From Paenibacillus dendritiformis (lineage in GTDB: Bacteria; Bacillota; Bacilli; Paenibacillales; Paenibacillaceae): DNA of 64,000 nucleotides. The translations under genes were made by a program, and so were the position numbers. Below are positions 8,517-16,796 of this stretch, one piece after another. The stretch is taken from assembly GCF_015845845.1 (NCBI RefSeq), contig NZ_LDIG01000159.1, positions 1-64,000 on the forward strand, in the 5' to 3' direction. Numbering within the stretch: the first letter of the stretch is position 1; each line of letters starts with the position of its first letter. Below the pieces are notes generated by a model. The model did not search any database. It had not been told where the DNA came from and saw only the letters and a program-made list of their open reading frames with translations.

Positions 8517-9638
8517 ATGAATTCATCGACACCATTGCCGCCGAGAAAACAACAGAGCGTAAAAGCAGTTTCGGCACGCAAAGGCATGCCGAAATGGGTA
8601 AAGGGCATTCTCATTGCGATTATCATTTTATCTCTCGGCGTCATCAGTTACGCCGGATACATATTGCTGTATGCGAACAATAAGCTGGATGAGATCTCCA
8701 CCGCCAAGGTCGGAGGAGAGGGAACGAGCACGGTTCAGGCCACGCTGACGCCGAAGAGCGAGCCCTTCTCGTTCGTGCTGCTCGGGCTGGATTACCGGCC
8801 GGAGCTTCCGGGGAAGCGGACGGATGTGATCATGGTCGGCGCGATTCATCCCGACACCCAGGAAGCGGTGCTCGTGTCGCTGCCGCGGGACACGTACTTC
8901 AATATTCCGGGTTACGGACCGGATAAGCTGAATCATTTTTATCCTAACTTCTATGTGATGAAAGAGCGGGGCACCTTGGACAGCGAGACGCCGGAAGACG
9001 AGATGAGGGTGATGCTCGGCCAATATTTAGGCATCGATCTCGACTATACGGCCGTCATTAACTTCAAAGGCTTCGTCGACCTGGTCGATGCGGTCGGCGG
9101 CGTCGATGTCAATGTCGATCAGGATATGTGCTACGTTGACAAGGAAGACGGCACCAATATTAATTTGAGCAAGGGCTTTCAACATCTGGACGGCAAAAAC
9201 GCGCTCGACTTTGTCCGTTACCGCAAATCGAACTGGCGATGCAGTCCCCAGACGCCGGGAACGACCGATTTCGACCGCAATAAGCGCCAAAATGCCGTGC
9301 TGAAGGAGATCGTCAGCAATATGCAGTCGCTGGGCGGCCTGACGAAGGCGACGGATGTCATTGACGCCTTGGCGGACAATTTCACGATCGATATGCTGCC
9401 TTCCCAGATTCGCAGCGCCCTGACCACGTATATTACGATTGATAAGGATAATATCCATTACATCTCGGTCGACGGAGACTGGAAGAGTCCTTATATTTAT
9501 CCGTTCGAGAATAAATTGGAAGAGGCCAAGCAGGCGCTGAAGGACATTCTGGCGGGCAAATCGCTGAAGGAGCCGGCCGTTCCGGAGGGGACGACGGATC
9601 CGGTGGAGACGCCTGCTTCCCCTTCACATGCGGCCTAG
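8517..9638 (+). CDS. LCP (LytR-CpsA-Psr) family cell-wall glycopolymer ligase
   Basis: A membrane-anchored extracellular enzyme that attaches anionic polymers such as teichoic acid to peptidoglycan. A basic N-terminus is followed by one transmembrane helix (about residues 29-53). The LCP catalytic domain follows: FVLLGLDYRP, RTDVIMVGAIHPDT with the arginine/aspartate pair, VSLPRDTY, INFKGFVDLVDAVGGVDVNV, and the ALDFVRYRKS ... DFDRNKRQNAVL block. A Pro/Thr-rich tail ends the 373-residue protein. GGAGG precedes the ATG. Confidence 0.92.
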   Translation: MNSSTPLPPRKQQSVKAVSARKGMPKWVKGILIAIIILSLGVISYAGYILLYANNKLDEISTAKVGGEGTSTVQATLTPKSEPFSFVLLGLDYRPELPGKRTDVIMVGAIHPDTQEAVLVSLPRDTYFNIPGYGPDKLNHFYPNFYVMKERGTLDSETPEDEMRVMLGQYLGIDLDYTAVINFKGFVDLVDAVGGVDVNVDQDMCYVDKEDGTNINLSKGFQHLDGKNALDFVRYRKSNWRCSPQTPGTTDFDRNKRQNAVLKEIVSNMQSLGGLTKATDVIDALADNFTIDMLPSQIRSALTTYITIDKDNIHYISVDGDWKSPYIYPFENKLEEAKQALKDILAGKSLKEPAVPEGTTDPVETPASPSHAA

Positions 9639-9660
9639 CTATACAAGTTGTGTGCAATTT

Positions 9661-9687
9661 TTGCATCTCAGAATAATACAATAGAAT
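9661..9687 (+). promoter_or_regulatory. Weak sigma-A-like promoter candidate
   Basis: TTGCAT at 9661-9666 and TAGAAT at 9682-9687 are 15 bases apart, shorter than ideal; TACAAT at 9677 is another possible -10. It precedes the small ORF at 9722. Confidence 0.3.
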
Positions 9688-9721
9688 GACAGGGAGCGAA
9701 CTTGTGTAGGAGGTCGAAGCC

Positions 9722-9976
9722 ATGCCGAAGCAGCCAGCCGCGATGCATAATGGACAGCAGGATAGAATGCCGAACATGCCGGCAAGCGGCATGCTGCCGC
9801 CCGAGGCCGACCAAGGCCTCCAGCCGGCGCGCGCCTGTGGATGGGGCGAGATCGGCACCCATGCAAAAAGCCTAGTACATACTAGGCTTTTTGCTGCATT
9901 TAGGAACGCTTGGCTCCTGCCCGGTCTGGAACGGCAGCGGACGCGTCCTTATCCAGACTCTGGCCGCTGCGCCTGA
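9722..9976 (+). CDS. Candidate small protein reading through a terminator hairpin
   Basis: 84 codons, beginning MPKQPAAMHNGQQDRMPN. Support: TAGGAGGT seven bases before the ATG is close to ideal, and a possible promoter lies 35-60 bases upstream. Against: I recognise no family, and the frame runs through the perfect 14-pair terminator hairpin at 9863-9894. Residues about 48-58 would therefore be encoded by the hairpin and full-length transcripts would be rare. It could be a leader peptide, a small protein that lost its stop codon, or a chance ORF. Confidence 0.3.
   Translation: MPKQPAAMHNGQQDRMPNMPASGMLPPEADQGLQPARACGWGEIGTHAKSLVHTRLFAAFRNAWLLPGLERQRTRPYPDSGRCA
9863..9894. terminator. Bidirectional Rho-independent terminator
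   Basis: GCAAAAAGCCTAGT (9863-9876) and ACTAGGCTTTTTGC (9881-9894) form a perfect 14-pair stem with an ACAT loop. A and T tracts within the stem suit termination in both directions, serving the LCP side (+) and the ylaJ side (-). Confidence 0.85.
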
Positions 9977-9986
9977 CGGCTGGCCG

Positions 9987-10532
9987 TTAACGGGCCTGCT
10001 GGGAGCGGGCTCCGTCCGTAGGGCCCGGTTCCGGCGCATTCGACTCGATCTGCTTGACGTCATTCGGAATTTGCGGAACGATGCGTCCCACAATATCGGC
10101 GAGCTCGTTCGCGAAGCCGGATATCGGCCGGCCCTGCCGAATATCGGCGGCCATCTCGCGCAGTCTTGCATTAATGTCCATGTCGGCCGTCACCAGCGCG
10201 TTGGCGCCATATTTATCCTTGCTCAAGGCTTCGGCCACGGAATATTTCACCGTTCCTACCCGGGAGCGTTCCATCCCGGAATCGACATCAATCCCGACGA
10301 TCGCCGTGTTTCCGAAGACGACGCAATTCGCGTTCTTGACGCCGGGAACTTTGCGGGCCAGATCGGCCAGATGTTGGCTTACCGCCCCCGCGTCTTGAAT
10401 GTTGCGCTTGCCGTCCTGGATCGGCTGAGCCTGCCCTCCCGCGTAACCTCCCGGTGTCGCTTGCCTGTTCGCATTGCCGCATCCGGCGAGCATTCCTATG
10501 ATCACGATAGCAACCAGCAATCTATGCATCAC
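9987..10532 (-). CDS. YhcN/YlaJ family sporulation lipoprotein
   Basis: A 181-residue lipoprotein with a short signal peptide and the lipobox LAGC (cysteine near residue 18). The YhcN/YlaJ domain follows: ANCVVFGNTAIVGIDVD, VKYSVAEALSKDKYGANALVTADMDINARLREMA and a C-terminal RPISGFANELADIVGRI. Family members sit in the spore inner membrane and affect germination or outgrowth. The place between typA/ylaH and ylaK matches B. subtilis ylaJ, though here it is on the opposite strand. Start is GTG 10532 or ATG 10529; AAAGGAAAGG fits either. Confidence 0.85.
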   Translation of the reverse strand: MMHRLLVAIVIIGMLAGCGNANRQATPGGYAGGQAQPIQDGKRNIQDAGAVSQHLADLARKVPGVKNANCVVFGNTAIVGIDVDSGMERSRVGTVKYSVAEALSKDKYGANALVTADMDINARLREMAADIRQGRPISGFANELADIVGRIVPQIPNDVKQIESNAPEPGPTDGARSQQAR

Positions 10533-10586
10533 GTATCAACCTTTCCTTTTGTTTGACCCTCAAAGAATGAGATTTCCGATTGAGTA

Positions 10587-10616
10587 TAGTGTGAACGGCC
10601 GCGGCATTTTTTATGT
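10587..10616 (-). promoter_or_regulatory. Sigma-G-like promoter candidate for the ylaJ homologue
   Basis: On the minus strand ACATA (10612-10616) and CACACTA (10587-10593) are 18 bases apart. The sigma-G consensus as I recall it is GHATR, N18, CATNHTA, giving 4/5 and 6/7 matches. The -10 is about 50 bases from the start codon. A forespore promoter fits the family. Confidence 0.35.
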
Positions 10617-10680
10617 AATGCAAAAATGAATCGCCATGCCCTCCCTCTTGGAACGGTCTGTTCGGCGAAAGGAGAATCCA

Positions 10681-12009
10681 ATGAGCAAAATATTTGTATT
10701 GGATACTAACGTGCTGCTGCATGATCCGAATGCGCTGTTTGCTTTTGAAGACAATGAAGTGATCATTCCTGCCGTTGTCCTCGAAGAAATGGATTCCAAA
10801 AAACGAAATGCCGATGAACTCGGACGCAATGCGAGAACAGTGTCGCGGCTGCTGGACGGCCTGCGGGAACACGGTCATCTGCATCATGGCGTCCGTCTCC
10901 CCAACGGAGGCACGCTGAAGGTGGAATTGAATCATCGCAGCTTCGTCAAGGTGCAGGAGATGTTCGGAGAGGTATCGAACGATAACCGCATACTGGCCGT
11001 CGCCCTGAATTATCAACTGGAACAAAAGAATGCGGAGCATCCGGCGGAGGTCATTCTCGTCAGCAAGGATGTGCTTGTCCGGATTAAGGCGGATGTGCTT
11101 GGATTGCATACCGAAGACTATTTGTCCGACCGGACGGTGCAATCGGAGGATGAGTTATACAGCGGGCTCTTCTCCGTTCATGTTCACCCCAGCATTATCG
11201 ATGAATTCTACTCCTGCCGCGTGCTTCATTTGAAGCAGCTCGGCCTGCGGCTGCATCCGCATCAATTCGTCATTTTGAAGGACGAGATCGGCACGAGCAA
11301 ATCGGCCTTGCTCAAGGTAAATGCCGAGGCCACCAAGCTGGAGCCGCTCTATCTGAGCAATGATCCGGTATGGGGAATTACGGCGCGCAACGCCCAGCAG
11401 CGGATGGCGCTCGAACTGCTGCTGAGCGACGACATTCCTCTGGTGACGCTGACCGGGAAGGCGGGCACGGGGAAGACGCTTTTGGCGCTGGCCGCCGGGC
11501 TGATGAAGGTGGAAGATGAACGGAAGTACAAGAAGCTGCTGATTGCGCGGCCGGTCGTGCCCATGGGGAAGGATATCGGATATTTGCCCGGCGAGAAGGA
11601 GGAGAAGCTGCGCCCGTGGATGCAGCCGATTTACGATAATCTGGAGTTCCTGTTTGACACGAAAAAATCCGGGGACATCGACAAAATCCTGGTGGGCATG
11701 AACAACATTCAGGTGGAGGCGCTGACCTACATTCGAGGCCGCTCTATTCCGGGACAATTCATTATTATTGACGAGGCGCAAAATTTATCCAAGCATGAGG
11801 TCAAGACGATTGTCTCCCGGGTCGGAGAAGGCAGTAAAATCATTCTGATGGGCGATCCGGCGCAAATTGACCATCCGTATCTCGATGCGGCGAGCAATGG
11901 CCTGACTTATCTGGTGGAACGCTTCAAAGCCGAGGCGATCAGCGGCCATGTGACGCTTGAGAAAGGGGAACGATCGCGTCTTGCCCAGATTGCGGCCGAT
12001 TTGCTGTAA
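10681..12009 (+). CDS. PIN domain plus PhoH-type ATPase (YlaK homologue)
   Basis: An N-terminal PIN domain (VLDTNVLLHDP, acidic residue D8, then VVLEEMD) is joined to a PhoH ATPase domain. The Walker A is GKAGTGKT at residues 259-266, and the Walker B IIIDEAQN has its aspartate at 364. Such fusions are expected to act on RNA in an ATP-dependent way, but the substrate is not established. It has 442 residues from ATG 10681, preceded by AAAGGAGA; the frame's earlier ATG lacks support. Gene order matches ylaJ-ylaK of B. subtilis. Confidence 0.9.
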   Translation: MSKIFVLDTNVLLHDPNALFAFEDNEVIIPAVVLEEMDSKKRNADELGRNARTVSRLLDGLREHGHLHHGVRLPNGGTLKVELNHRSFVKVQEMFGEVSNDNRILAVALNYQLEQKNAEHPAEVILVSKDVLVRIKADVLGLHTEDYLSDRTVQSEDELYSGLFSVHVHPSIIDEFYSCRVLHLKQLGLRLHPHQFVILKDEIGTSKSALLKVNAEATKLEPLYLSNDPVWGITARNAQQRMALELLLSDDIPLVTLTGKAGTGKTLLALAAGLMKVEDERKYKKLLIARPVVPMGKDIGYLPGEKEEKLRPWMQPIYDNLEFLFDTKKSGDIDKILVGMNNIQVEALTYIRGRSIPGQFIIIDEAQNLSKHEVKTIVSRVGEGSKIILMGDPAQIDHPYLDAASNGLTYLVERFKAEAISGHVTLEKGERSRLAQIAADLL

Positions 12010-12056
12010 ATCTTCAAGACCGTTGCAGCCGGCGCGTCACAGGCTGGACAGGAATG

Positions 12057-12093
12057 GCTCGGAGCCAAATAGTGCTCCGGGCTTATTATTTTT
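12057..12093 (+). terminator. Rho-independent terminator after the PhoH-like gene
   Basis: GCTCGGAGC (12057-12065) pairs with GCTCCGGGC (12074-12082), followed by TTATTATTTTT. Confidence 0.7.
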
Positions 12094-12186
12094 GCCATGA
12101 ACGCACTCCGGGGTAAGGACAAGGTAGGCCAACGGTGCTACAATAGATATCAGGAGAAGTGAGGTACGGACGGAAGGGAGAGGGCA

Positions 12187-13611
12187 ATGCCGCAATTCAA
12201 AAAAACGCTGGTTACGATCATGATGGTCTTCGTCTCGCTGCTGTTGTTGTTCCAGTTCAGCGGCAGCGTCCCGCAGCAGGCGGTGCAGGATGTCTCTCCG
12301 GACACTGACGTGAAGCCGTCGCCGGATAACGCGGGCCCCAAGCCGTTGAAGCAATTGAAGGTGGCGGTGCAGCTCCCGCCGATGTCCTTCATCCAGCTTC
12401 GGCGCTTGAACCAGATGTTCATGGACGAGACCGGCATTTACGTCGAGCTGGCGAACAGTTCCGCTCAGCAGGTAGAGGAAGAGTGGCCGAAGGCGATGCA
12501 GATAGAGCAGAGCGCTGATATTTTGCTGCTCGACAGTGAATCGGTCATCCCGTATGCTCAAAAGGGCTGGATTCTGCCGCTGGATCCGTCGATGAGCGGG
12601 GGAGACGCGGTTCCGGCATGGCTAAGCGACCGGGTGCGGTGGAACGGGTACGCCTGGGGCATGCCGGTTCAATTAGATCCTTATGTGCTCGTGTGGAACA
12701 AAAATATAGTGAAAACCGCCGGCGGCTCCACCGTTCTGCCCAGCGATTGGAGCGGGTGGAAGCGGCTGTTCGACGAGAATGCGCCGGCAAAGGCCGAGAC
12801 GCCGGCGGAAGCGCCGGACAATCTGCCTTCGTCCGGCATCATTCCGCCGCCGGCCATCTCGCCGGAGGCGGGCGATCGGCTGCCGCAGCAATGGTTCGCG
12901 TGGCACGCGGAGGATCACCGGGCTTTGCTCTCGCTTTTCTGGAGACTTGGCTTGCTTCATCCGGAATTCGTGGCAGCCCCCGGGGGCCCGGAATGGGCCG
13001 GGAGGCAGGCAGACAGCACAGAGGCCTCGGAGGTCCGGTGGAAGCAGACGCTGCCGGAGCTCGAGCCGTATCTGGCGCATTTCCAGCCTTGGAGCGCAGA
13101 GTCCAGCCACATGGATACGTGGGAGAAGCTGAAGGCGGGAGAGATCGCCTTCGCGATCGTCCCGTATTCGGAAGCGGCGCTGGAAGCGAGCGCCCCGCTG
13201 GCCGTCGAGCCGGCCGGGGAGGCTTCGCCGCCGGCGGGACAATGGGTCGCGAGCCGCAGCTATGTTCTCGCGTCGCATACGGAAGCGGAGCAGGAGGCGA
13301 GACGCTGGATCGCTTATATGACCCAATGGTCTGTCCAGCAGGAATGGCTTGATACGCTGTCCGTCCTTCCCGTTCATGAGCAAGCGTATCTCTCGCAGAG
13401 CGGCGAGCGGCTGCTGCCGGAGCCATTTCGGCCGAAGCAGGAACGGAAACGCCATGTATACAAGGAGGCGGAAGGGCTGGAGCGATGGTCCGGGGCCGCC
13501 GGCCGCTGGATGGCCGGGCAGCTCGCGACGAAGCAGCTGCAGCTGGAATGGAGTCGGCATATGAACGCAGAGAGTCAGAGCACCAACAAAACAACCATCA
13601 ACCGGCAATGA
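12187..13611 (+). CDS. Orphan extracellular solute-binding-like protein
   Basis: 474 residues. An N-terminal hydrophobic segment (about residues 8-24) lacks a lipobox cysteine, so it is a signal peptide or membrane anchor. The body resembles family 1 ABC solute-binding proteins: ILLLDSESVIPYAQKGWILPLD, then VRWNGYAWGMPVQLDPYVLVWNK near 155-180, and later KLKAGEIAFAIVPYSEAAL. No permease or ATPase genes are adjacent, and a Pro/Ala-rich insertion (about residues 195-225) is unusual for transport proteins. It may be a sensor or ligand-binding protein. GGAAGGGAGAGG precedes the ATG. It converges on the next gene through a shared terminator. Confidence 0.65.
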   Translation: MPQFKKTLVTIMMVFVSLLLLFQFSGSVPQQAVQDVSPDTDVKPSPDNAGPKPLKQLKVAVQLPPMSFIQLRRLNQMFMDETGIYVELANSSAQQVEEEWPKAMQIEQSADILLLDSESVIPYAQKGWILPLDPSMSGGDAVPAWLSDRVRWNGYAWGMPVQLDPYVLVWNKNIVKTAGGSTVLPSDWSGWKRLFDENAPAKAETPAEAPDNLPSSGIIPPPAISPEAGDRLPQQWFAWHAEDHRALLSLFWRLGLLHPEFVAAPGGPEWAGRQADSTEASEVRWKQTLPELEPYLAHFQPWSAESSHMDTWEKLKAGEIAFAIVPYSEAALEASAPLAVEPAGEASPPAGQWVASRSYVLASHTEAEQEARRWIAYMTQWSVQQEWLDTLSVLPVHEQAYLSQSGERLLPEPFRPKQERKRHVYKEAEGLERWSGAAGRWMAGQLATKQLQLEWSRHMNAESQSTNKTTINRQ

Positions 13612-13640
13612 AGGCTGCGGTTGATGGTTGTTTGCGTTGC
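13585..13640. terminator. Bidirectional terminator between convergent genes
   Basis: CAACCATCAACC (13592-13603) and GGTTGATGGTTG (13619-13630) pair perfectly over 12 bases, flanked by A-rich and T-rich ends. The + strand stop codon lies inside the loop. Confidence 0.8.
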
Positions 13641-14753
13641 TTACCATTTCATGGACAGATTGACCGTAATCCGCTTGTCTTCCACGATGACATCGGTGGC
13701 TTCGATGAACGAGACCAGCCGCTGCGGATAGAAGCCCAGATCGAATTCCTCTTCCAATTGCAAGCGGGTCGTATCCGGCAGCTCCAGGCCATTGAACATC
13801 AGGCGGTCGACATGGAACAGCATCATATTTTCGGGCTCGCTCTCCAGCGTATAATGGCCTTGAACGAAAACGTTCAGTCCGGCGCTCTCCCCTTCGGCGG
13901 ATACCGAACCATCCTGGAAGCGGAAGGAGAACTGTTCGAAAATCGGATCCTGCTCGCGCAAAAACTGATTCAGTTCTTCTTCTTGGATCGTAATGGTATA
14001 CTTAGTACCATCGATTTGCAGATTGCCGCCTTTTTTCACGAATTCCGGCAGCTTCTGCATCGCATCGGCCAGGGCGCGGAAATGGCGACGCACCTCATAC
14101 ATGCCGATGTTCTGCCAGTAGGAGGTGAACTCCTGGATAAGCCGGCTCATCGCTTCCGGATCGCTGCTGTTCGCCAGATTGGAATCAAGCTCCCGCTGCA
14201 GGGCGTCCACCCTGTCGCGCTGCCGGATAAGCTGTTCCTTGACCTGCGACAATTCCCGTTCCGTGCGGGCTAACGTCTCGCGAAGCCGATTCAGATTTTG
14301 CAATTGCTCGGAATACGCCTCCAATATTTCTTGGTCGGTCTTGAAGAGGAACTGATAGTAATCGAACAGCAGCCAGATGGAGTGCTCGTCCGAGGCGGAG
14401 AGCAGAGCCTGAAGCAGCATGTCGCGCTCTCCCATATAATAGGCGCGGAGCACGCGGCCCGCCTGCTCCCGTTTCAGATCGAAGGCGGCCGCCTGCTTGC
14501 GCAGAGCGTCTTCCGTCTGGCGGCGTTCTCCCGCCGCGGCCGACTCCTTCGCGGCGATGCGCTCGATTTCTTTGTTAAGCTCGGTCACCGACAAGCTCTG
14601 CTGGAGCAGCTTGCGCTCCGCTTCGGTCGGTTCCTTGCTCCAGCCTGTATGAACGGTCGGTTCCGCACGAGTGGCACCGGGCACCGCAATGGAGAAGAGA
14701 AGTATGAATGCGAGTCCCAACAGCGCATAGCGCGCACGCTGTGCCAGTGACAT
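13641..14753 (-). CDS. Secreted coiled-coil protein of unknown function
   Basis: 370 residues. A signal peptide (about 1-30, ending ATRAEP) leads into a long charged helical region (about 45-200) with heptad-like LxxLxxE patterns, e.g. ELNKEIERIAAKESAAAGER and LRETLARTERELSQVKEQL. The C-terminal half is a likely beta-rich domain with EGESAGLNVFVQGHYTLES. The N-terminal part recalls the coiled coil of PcsB/FtsEX-activated hydrolases, but no NlpC/P60 or other catalytic domain follows. An extracellular role near the wall or membrane is inference. GGGGGGAACC precedes the ATG. Confidence 0.6.
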   Translation of the reverse strand: MSLAQRARYALLGLAFILLFSIAVPGATRAEPTVHTGWSKEPTEAERKLLQQSLSVTELNKEIERIAAKESAAAGERRQTEDALRKQAAAFDLKREQAGRVLRAYYMGERDMLLQALLSASDEHSIWLLFDYYQFLFKTDQEILEAYSEQLQNLNRLRETLARTERELSQVKEQLIRQRDRVDALQRELDSNLANSSDPEAMSRLIQEFTSYWQNIGMYEVRRHFRALADAMQKLPEFVKKGGNLQIDGTKYTITIQEEELNQFLREQDPIFEQFSFRFQDGSVSAEGESAGLNVFVQGHYTLESEPENMMLFHVDRLMFNGLELPDTTRLQLEEEFDLGFYPQRLVSFIEATDVIVEDKRITVNLSMKW

Positions 14754-14972
14754 CGGGTTCCCCCCTTACAAACGGTATGCACAACTCATCGTATGTCTCG
14801 TCCGGACGGGATATGACCTCTTTCCCGGCTCCGTATGCGGGGCGGGACAGGAACGGGCCAACGGCCATTCCGCCGCTGCATGACCCTGCATCGGGCCGCC
14901 AGCAGGGCCCGGCAGGCACAAATCCCGGTCGAGCATGGTCTATTTTTTGCATGAATAGAAAGGATGGTTGCC

Positions 14973-16091
14973 ATGTCTCATTATCCTTCGAATTCCATTC
15001 TCATTCAATATCTAATTGATCGCATCCGCGATTCCGCCAAGGCAGCCATTCCCTTTTCCGCCTTCATGGAAAGCTGCCTGTACCATCCGGAAGGCGGCTA
15101 TTACATGTCGAATCGCCCCAAAATCGGCAAGGAGGGCGATTTCTATACGAGCTCGGACGTGGGGAGCGCGATGGGGGAGATGATCGCGGTCTATATTCAG
15201 CGCCAGGCAGCAGAGAGAGGCTGGACGCCGGACACGTTCACCATCGTCGAGTGGGGAGCGGGCAACGGCCGCCTGGCCGCACACATCAACGAGCGCCTGC
15301 GCCGTGATCGCTGCAGCGGCTGCCGGTATGCCATCGTGGAAGCGAGTCCCTATCATGCGCAGTTGGCCAAGGAGCGGCTGAGCGGCGAAGGCTTTCCCGT
15401 CTCCTGGTGGACGGAGGCCGATTATCGGCGGGAGGCGGGCAGGAGCCGGCTCTTCGTCCTCGCGAACGAGCTGTTGGATGCGTTCCCGGTCGAGCGCATC
15501 CGCGCATCCGGCGGACAGATCGAGCAATGCTTCGTGGTCTGGGAGGAAGCGGAGCATAGCTTCCGTCCTGTCTGGCTTCCGGCAGAACCGGAAGTGCTGC
15601 GGTGGCTGAGCCGCTATCGGATCGAGCTGCCGGAAGGCCGGATCTGCGACGCCGGCATCGCCATGAGCGGCTGGCTCGGAACGATGCTGCGTCAGGCCTC
15701 CGACGCGGAATTCATCTTCATCGATTATGGCGACATAACGGAGGAATTGACGTCGGAGCATCGCGTCGACGGGACGCTGATGTGCTATCACCGGCACCGC
15801 GCTCATGACAATCCGTGGATTCATATCGGCGAGCAGGATATAACGGCCATGGTCGATTTCAGCGTCTGTCAGCAGGCCGCCCTCGAAGCCGGTGCGCTGA
15901 TCCGGAATTACTTGACCCAGCAAGCCTTCCTCCTGGAGCAAGGTCTGCTGCAGGAACTCGTCGATCATGCGCAGCCCGATCCGTTCAGTCCGGAAGCGCG
16001 GCGCAACCGGGCGATCCGGCAGCTTCTCCTGAGCGATCGGCTGAGCGAACGGTTCCGCGTCCTGCTGCTGGCCCGGGAGGCTTCCGCATAG
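14973..16091 (+). CDS. SAM-dependent methyltransferase, MidA/NDUFAF7 family
   Basis: 372 residues of the COG1565 type: IPFSAFMESCLYHPEGGYYM and GDFYTSSDVGSAMGEM near the N-terminus, then the SAM-binding motif IVEWGAGNGRLAAHI near residue 95. FVLANELLDAFPVERI and FIDYGDITEEL follow. The mitochondrial homologue methylates an arginine of complex I; the bacterial substrate is unknown. I chose the ATG at 14973 because AAAGGA sits eight bases upstream, while the ATG at 14964 overlaps that site. Confidence 0.85.
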   Translation: MSHYPSNSILIQYLIDRIRDSAKAAIPFSAFMESCLYHPEGGYYMSNRPKIGKEGDFYTSSDVGSAMGEMIAVYIQRQAAERGWTPDTFTIVEWGAGNGRLAAHINERLRRDRCSGCRYAIVEASPYHAQLAKERLSGEGFPVSWWTEADYRREAGRSRLFVLANELLDAFPVERIRASGGQIEQCFVVWEEAEHSFRPVWLPAEPEVLRWLSRYRIELPEGRICDAGIAMSGWLGTMLRQASDAEFIFIDYGDITEELTSEHRVDGTLMCYHRHRAHDNPWIHIGEQDITAMVDFSVCQQAALEAGALIRNYLTQQAFLLEQGLLQELVDHAQPDPFSPEARRNRAIRQLLLSDRLSERFRVLLLAREASA

Positions 16092-16136
16092 CCGCCGGCG
16101 CGGCAGACGGCAGCGGAGGCGGCCTGAACATAAAGA

Positions 16137-16164
16137 ACGGCCGAAGCCCGAAGGCTTCGGCCGT
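16137..16164. terminator. Strong hairpin, probable terminator for the minus-strand gene
   Basis: ACGGCCGAAGCC (16137-16148) and GGCTTCGGCCGT (16153-16164) form a perfect 12-pair stem with a CGAA tetraloop. Read on the minus strand it is followed by TTCTTTATG, so it suits the transcript of the DUF2626 gene better than the + strand gene. Confidence 0.65.
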
Positions 16165-16220
16165 ATCTGTTATGTGCTGCTCATCAGCAGATCCTGAATC
16201 GTCACCTCGGCGTATCCGCC

Positions 16221-16457
16221 TTAGAACGGCTTGCCCATTACGAATACGGTCCAGTAAGAGAAGCCGGTGAAGCATACAAGCATGTACCCCCAGAACAGAA
16301 GTATATATGTACGCTCGGACAATTTCAGATATCCCAACAACACAAAGAAGGCGGTCTGCATGAAGAAGAGCAGAGCCATCTCGATCATGTCTCCAGCAAA
16401 CGCCATTAGACCGATGACTAATGTCCAGAAGCCGAGTACGCGATACATTCGTGCCAC
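16221..16457 (-). CDS. DUF2626 small membrane protein (YqgY-like)
   Basis: 78 residues that are nearly all hydrophobic, with three transmembrane helices (FWTLVIGLMAFAGDMIEM, ALLFFMQTAFFVLLGYL, TYILLFWGYMLVCFTGFSYW). The pattern matches DUF2626 proteins such as B. subtilis YqgY, function unknown. The GTG at 16457 is preceded by GAGGAGG at seven bases. It has its own strong promoter at 16503-16531. Confidence 0.8.
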   Translation of the reverse strand: MARMYRVLGFWTLVIGLMAFAGDMIEMALLFFMQTAFFVLLGYLKLSERTYILLFWGYMLVCFTGFSYWTVFVMGKPF

Positions 16458-16502
16458 GATTCATCCTCCTCTCGTTACGATCGGTCCCACTTTTCTAATG
16501 AT

Positions 16503-16531
16503 ATTATAGCGTTCGCAATTGGTTATGTAAA
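16503..16531 (-). promoter_or_regulatory. Strong sigma-A promoter for the DUF2626 gene
   Basis: On the minus strand TTTACA (16526-16531) and TATAAT (16503-16508) are exactly 17 bases apart. This is 5/6 and 6/6 to consensus. It implies transcription start near 16496 and a leader of about 40 bases. Confidence 0.75.
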
Positions 16532-16606
16532 CGATTAACCGTGACGAAAAACCAAATAATTTGTTCAGATCTTCATAAATGTGATATAAAGCATGGACAC
16601 GCACAC

Positions 16607-16636
16607 GTATGTTTCCTAGGGAAAATGGATATACAT
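16607..16636 (+). promoter_or_regulatory. Possible sigma-F-like promoter upstream of rsfA
   Basis: GTATG (16607-16611), 15 bases, then GGATATACAT (16627-16636), against a remembered consensus of GYATA and GGnnAnAHTR. rsfA is a forespore gene in B. subtilis. The 160-base distance to the start codon weakens the call. Confidence 0.25.
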
Positions 16637-16796
16637 TTTAGTATCCGATAGATTCTATGAAATCTAGCATGGGCATAGAGATGGAATAAGCGGTTATTTC
16701 AAGCGGCAGTATACTCCGCTCCAATAATCGGATGGCGAACGCGGCGTAGCTGCTTGCGACCGATATGAATGATGGAAGTCGTTAGGAGGTTATTTC

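Larger units (their letters stand above)
16458..16796. other. Divergent intergenic region between DUF2626 gene and rsfA
   Basis: About 340 bases without a gene, clearly AT-richer than the surroundings. It holds the minus-strand sigma-A promoter at 16503-16531 and a possible sigma-F-like promoter at 16607-16636. The remainder up to the rsfA ribosome-binding site (TTAGGAGGTT) shows nothing I can name. Confidence 0.6.
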
